Positions 58,931 through 64,000 of a stretch of DNA of 64,000 bases are shown one piece after another (within the stretch, counting starts at the first letter, position 1; each line of letters begins with the position of its first letter). The translations under genes and the position numbers were made by a program. Below the pieces are notes generated by a model that worked only from the letters and a program-made list of their open reading frames with translations, made no database searches and was not told where the DNA came from. Origin of the DNA: Gymnothorax reevesii (lineage: Eukaryota; Chordata; Actinopteri; Anguilliformes; Muraenidae); NCBI GenBank assembly GCA_029721435.1, contig CM056580.1, positions 74,115,367-74,179,366 on the forward strand, in the 5' to 3' direction.

Positions 58931-61694
58931 ACGCTGGTTAAAATTAGATATTGACTATTAGGGTAAAAATATAATAAATTCAGCTCCAGCTCATTCACTC
59001 AACCCTTTGACTCCCAGCTTTTACAAAATCAAACAGGACTCCTCTATCCAAGTTAATTAAGATCAGATATCAGGTATGTTCTAGGTTTTAACCATCACAT
59101 TTCATGGTATGAAATTGGAAAATTAAATGTTGTTTATTCATTTCAGCTCACTTTTGATGCATTTATTTACAGAAAAATGTAGCAGATTTTAATTATTGAG
59201 CACAAATATTCAGAGATACATGATTAGTTTGTATTTGCATCTTTGGTGAAAACCTAGAGTAGTAGAATCTGATGTGTAACTGCACAGTTGGAATGAAATC
59301 TTGCACCCACAATGGCCCTTTCTGAATATGGTTGAGAACCCTAAGGCAATTGAAAAACACAGGAAAATCCATATATGGGCTGAGGAGTCATTTAGCATAA
59401 TACGGAAATGTCTGTACGCCAGCGCAGAAAAGTTAGATGCTATGGAATATTTTCACAATGCTGGCTCAAAGCCCGTGTGTGCCAAGTTATCATACAGTTG
59501 TGCTCTGATGTGATTAGTCCAGAATATGCAGCACTGGGCACTGTGGGAAGTTATGAACTCTTTTGAATCATTATGTAAGTTATGTAGTCATGATTTTCAC
59601 GCCAAATCAGTGCATCTTATTGCATACAAGGACTCACTCTGTGGTGGCTTATACTTGCCGCTTTCCCACTGCTGTTGAGCTGGGATTAGATCTGCATCTT
59701 TGTAACCTGCTTCCCAACAGATAAGAGAAAATACAAACACGTCTTTAAATTCAGGTTCTGAACAAATCATTGGACTAAATTGAAAGGAGCCCACACAATG
59801 TGTACACCACAGTGCCTTGCAGTTCGCTACGCCAGTGAGTGAGTAATGTAGCTCTTCTGGCCTCTACTGAAAGTCATACTTTCCTTATGATGGCAATATA
59901 CAGTATTTATGGCACTTGGGAACTAAGACTTATTTTCTCCTTCTCTGAAGACCCTCTGCTAAACTGCTAAAGAGAGGTTTCAGTCCCTCTCTCAGCCTAC
60001 ACTTTGTAGATTTTGATTACAAACAACAATAGGATTATTGTGCACACATGGACTTTACTCAATTTGCACAGTATTCCTAACATTAAAATTAATAAAAATT
60101 CATTGGGTAAAGGATGGAAATGCAGTTCACTTGTTTGTGCCCTTCCTTTAGGCAGCACCTTAAATAGGACTGAGAAATCATATGTGTGCCCACACAAACA
60201 CACAACAATCATATTTCAAAAGTACTACAGTCCTTCTGTTTCCTATGTAGATTTCAGGCAGAAATCCTGTGTCATTATGCTGTTTGGATGCGTGAGAAAG
60301 TAATAATGAGACAGTAGGCAGGTATGAAAAGAGATGTCATGTCCTTATCTGTGTACATGCTGTTCACCTGGGAATCTGGCAAGGTCAGAGAGTTATCAGC
60401 TTCAGACAGGTCAGAAATATAGAAGGGCGGATGCACATCAGTAAACCCACTCGCTATCAGAGCAGCATCATCCTCCCATTAACCAGTCCCAGTCCTGCTT
60501 CTGTAAACATGCTATCGTACACTTATCTCTGTGAAGAATGTTGCCCTCATTTCTCTGACCTCTGCCCACTGCTCCACAGTTTTGCTTATTATGATGGCTT
60601 TCTTGTGGGCTGTAAATTATTTTCACATGAATCAGATGTGCCAAACAAAATGGATTGTGTAGTTTAGCTCTTGGCTACCGTATTACAAGGAAATTACTTG
60701 GGAAATACGCTGAAATCATATCGGCGATCTCTTGTATTTATGTCTGTTTAAGATATATTTATGTCCGGTAATCTGTTTAAGATTTAGAAAATATTTTCTT
60801 CTAGCAAAAAAAACTTATTTGAAAGGGAATAATATAATTGTCTTCAAATTGCATCTTATATCCTTAACTTTCATTTTTAAATGGACACATCTCTGCCCAG
60901 TTAAAGTGAAAGACAACCTTCATCTGAAGTGAACTCCAATGAAAGAACGCCTCCTATGTTTTACAATCTATGTTTTTGCTAATTTTAAGTGCTGAATTTG
61001 ATAACAAATCTTTAAACATCTGGATCGAAACTCACAGAATCTGCCATTTTTATCTTAACAGCGACATCAAATGTCCGACAGCTCTTTCACAGCAAGAGGA
61101 GGGTAAAAAACTTTTGTGGATGACAAGAATTGTCTACTTTCCTGTGAGTGTTCAGACACACAACAGCCGAATATACAGCGGCAATTTAATTTTTAAAAAT
61201 TTTATCTACCAATTCAACAAATGATCTGCTATATTGTATGACCAAACAAACACAGTTGTGGCATTCAGTAACCTATGGCATATGCATAATAATCTAACAA
61301 TGAAGCCAAATTGAATAACCACAAAACCCAAAACCTAAATTAGTTCTCTAAACATGCTAGTACTGTGTAAATCTGCAGCGAATATCCCAGATCCCATGTA
61401 TATAAAAGGAGCTCCATCCTTATTATAGCTAGAAATGGTAATACTAGCGCCAATGTAAATACCACTTTATGTAATGAATATGAAAGACAACTCACGTTTC
61501 ATTCACGCATACTTTGTAGAATAGAAACTAATAACGAGAGAAAAAATGTATTATGAACAAATTTCTTGTTGCAAGACAACCAACACAGAAAGGGAGGGAA
61601 ACCTCACGGTTTAATCAATTTAAGCTGATGAAAGCGCTCAAAATTAGTGGGAATCAAGTACAAAATGAGTTAAGCCTACACAGACTTTGGTTAA
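58931..61694. other. Unassigned AT-rich region
   Basis: No gene, RNA gene or repeat could be supported here. Frames such as 60013-60303 and 60970-61224 are AT-rich chance frames without a recognisable motif. Confidence 0.5.
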
Positions 61695-63254
61695 AGGGGA
61701 CCTATTATGCTGATCCATCTTTTAATACATATTAATAATGTTATGTTAGTTGTTCATACTCAACCTCTGAAAAGTTTCTAAACATGAGATACAGGGGTTT
61801 TGCCATAATCCAAGAACGTGATTTCGTGAACATGATTTCCTCTCTGAACTGCTCCTCCCGAGATCTGGGCAAAACCTGATGTAAGGTTGTGCCGTCCAAT
61901 TAGTACAGACCTAGCCAGAGCTAATCACGGTGCTGGACCTGCCCACACTGGAAACTATTCTAGCAGGCACTAACAACGGCAGATCCTACTATGCCTTAGT
62001 TGTGTTAACACTATTGGAAATACAAAAGAAGAACCACAGATCATTTGACATGCAGTTTTGACAGTGTCTCTCCCAAAGCTACTTGTCCGTTTACCTTTGG
62101 ACGCGAAGAAAAACACTTATTTCTCTTCCAAATAGGACGCCACCAGAAATCAGTGGGTAGCTTTTTTTGTTTGATGGCAGCAAACAGCCACTGCCAAAGG
62201 GAACTTTAGCTGCTTGTGCTCAGCATTTCACCAAAGACAGCATTGTCATTGAAGGAAATTTCGACACAGGATGAGCGTTTCAGCTGCTTCTCAAACCTGA
62301 AGCAGCTGCATCGATCAAGCGCTCAGAACGACAAGCTGCAAGTAACGATATAACAGCAAATAATGTAAGTGAAGCTAATGTGTTACGGGTGGCTAGCAAT
62401 AGTTAGCACTAACAACTGGCCTCAAACGCAGGCTTTGTAAAATATCTGAAGATAAAGCCTGTATCAGTCGTGACTGTCCGTGACTCACAGACACAGAAGT
62501 TGTAAGTTGCTTTGACAGCATAAGCCAATCTGACGTCAAAGCCAGTTGATTGTGGCTGTAGCACAGCGGCTAACGAGACCAAGTTACTGTTGCTAATGTT
62601 TGTGTCCTAAATATGCAAGAGTGATATCAGGGGAAATTCTACAGAAGGTGTGTGAACATAAACTTCATTTGAAGTGAACTTTTAATACTTGTTTGTAATT
62701 TGGATGCTGGGTACAACTGTTCACAGTAACAGAACTTGCTGTCTGTAAAACCTGTGTTGCAAGGGTTTGTCTTAGTTTACGTGTCGTGCTAATTACAAAA
62801 TGCTCCTGGTTAACTTATGAGCAGTAATTCTGATCGGTATGCTTATGTTACTTCGGTAAGCATCAATGTGGCAGTTTCATCATAACGTTGCCCGATTGTA
62901 GCCACTACAGTTAGTGATCGCTTCACTTATCCATGACTGGGATCAGCTGGATACTTCACAAATGTCCAAGCAAGCTCTCTGGTGCTACCGTGAAAGCAAT
63001 GCGAAACGTAGAAGCTCTACTGGTATAACAAATGATTTCTCTGCACTACCTTGACATAATTTCATCCCCCTTTAGAAACTGTCGTGGCTAATAAAAAGCC
63101 GAAAAAAGCGGAGATTAAATAGGTAATTCTCTCCTGTTGAAGTGATCGATTTGCTAGCTCCACATAAGCAACTTGTCCGCGCTAAGGGAACTTATGGTCT
63201 GTAAAACCTGTATTATGTTCATAACATCACCGAGCTCTCTCTAGCTGTCACGAA

Positions 63255-63495
63255 CTATCCATAAAGCTGCTTTCAAATCAGACACGAAATGAATTTTTCG
63301 CGCGACAGATTAGCCTACATTCAAAGTAAATGCAAAGACACAAATACACACATTATGGGTGCGTTAAGCAGCTTTCACACCAGACGCGAAACAAATTTTT
63401 CGAGCGACTGATTACATTCATGGGCACGTCAAGCCACTTTCACACCGGACGAATGCGAAACTAACTTTTTGCACGACAGACTACATTCAAAGTCT
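63255..63495. repeat. Cluster of three MITE arms
   Basis: Three copies of the sequence GCTTTCA...GACACGAAA...TTTTTCG...GACAGATTACATTCAAAG occur in a row. They are diverged relatives of the palindromic MITE in slc25a37 intron 1 (17113-17253). They lie within the piggyBac-like element and look like nested insertion and rearrangement. Confidence 0.65.
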
Positions 63496-63803
63496 TAGAC
63501 TGCTTATCAGCTACTGCATGTTAGTTTGCATGCTCTACTGATTAAAAATGCTCCTGGCTAACTTATATGCAACAATTATGATCGGTATGCTTATGTTACT
63601 TCGGTAAGCATCAATGTGACAGTTTTATCATAACATTGCCTGATTGTAGCCACTACAGTTGAAGCTTACCGCAGAGGTGCTGTATGTGTCTGCCGAGTTG
63701 GGCTGCAGTTAGACCAGACGTAGGTTTTGAAGAGCTTGGGGTGCGTTTTTAGGTGCTAGTGAAACGATCATTTTACTAATCCACGACCGGGTCAGCCTGA
63801 CCA

Positions 63804-63906
63804 AGATAGCAAGCGCCTCCACTCCGGACCTGCCCCAGCTCTGTGCCGACTCCAGCTGATCCGGCTCAGAGCCGGGGCAGATCAGAAGCGGAGGTGCTTG
63901 CTATCT
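63804..63906. repeat. ~103-bp palindromic MITE
   Basis: The arms of about 40 nt begin AGATAGCAAGCGCCTCC and, reversed, AGATAGCAAGCACCTCC, with a few mismatches, around a short GC-rich centre (GACTCCAGCTGATCC). It is far GC-richer than its surroundings. Confidence 0.75.
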
Positions 63907-64000
63907 GGGGGTACATCTCCAATGTCTGGGCAAGCTCTCTGATGCTACGGGTGAAAGCAATAGGGACGCGCATAGGCTATAACGTGTCCGGTATAACAAA

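Larger units (their letters stand above)
61695..64000. mobile_element. piggyBac-like element, second copy, inverted, runs off window
   Basis: It starts AGGGGACCTATTATGC directly after TTAA (61691-61694). It matches the reverse complement of 45791-47307 over long stretches, for example CAACCTCTGAAAAGTTTCT and GCTCCTCCCGAGATCT near the start. It is longer than the first copy because of an internal duplication (a block near 62796 recurs at 63544, 748 bp apart) and inserted MITE arms. The far end is outside the window. Confidence 0.7.

Overview
The window is vertebrate nuclear DNA, almost certainly from a teleost fish. It holds a four-exon gene with GT-AG introns, many fish-type Tc1/mariner elements, an L2-like LINE, a Ty3/gypsy element, a tRNA-headed SINE and CA/GT microsatellites. 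There is no operon-like organisation. The species cannot be told from the sequence.

Only one host protein gene can be supported: slc25a37, mitoferrin-1, the mitochondrial inner-membrane iron importer. It lies on the + strand with coding exons at 16125-16319, 26030-26258, 26437-26493 and 28261-28790 (336 codons plus stop). All exon junctions keep the frame and all three carrier signature motifs are present. A promoter-like segment with CRE-like, CCAAT, GC-box and GATA motifs lies just upstream. A long AT-rich 3' UTR probably follows, perhaps as far as an AATAAA near 34014.

Region by region: 1-3444 is a Ty3/gypsy element on the minus strand whose pol frame is fully open to the window edge, but which seems to lack gag. 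3445-11704 is decayed repeat DNA, including a Tc1-like element (6476-9479) split by an LTR-like insertion. 11705-13210 is a nearly intact Tc1/mariner copy with 28-bp perfect terminal inverted repeats. 13255-15595 is a large foldback structure with a second TIR element nested in one arm. 15840-34035 is the mitoferrin-1 locus. 34118-39600 has a deleted Tc1 copy, a SINE, a second Tc1 relic and a stretch of unexplained CpG-bearing sequence. 39889-43824 is a 3.9-kb minisatellite of about 146 units of 27 bp. 44971-50754 contains TIR elements, a 1.5-kb piggyBac-like non-autonomous element, a second Tc1 copy with a mutated active site and a LINE fragment. 52590-56050 is an L2-like LINE inserted into a Tc1 relic with a visible target duplication. 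56592-58930 holds tandem repeats and another Tc1 relic. 61695-64000 starts a second piggyBac-like copy in inverted orientation.

The genes do not form a pathway. The window is one iron-transport gene in a dense bed of nested transposons. I found no convincing new multi-gene system. The most unusual objects are the 27-bp minisatellite with higher-order structure, open in four reading frames at once, the intact gypsy pol frame with a short integrase spacing, the foldback element, and a long inverted repeat in the likely mitoferrin 3' UTR.
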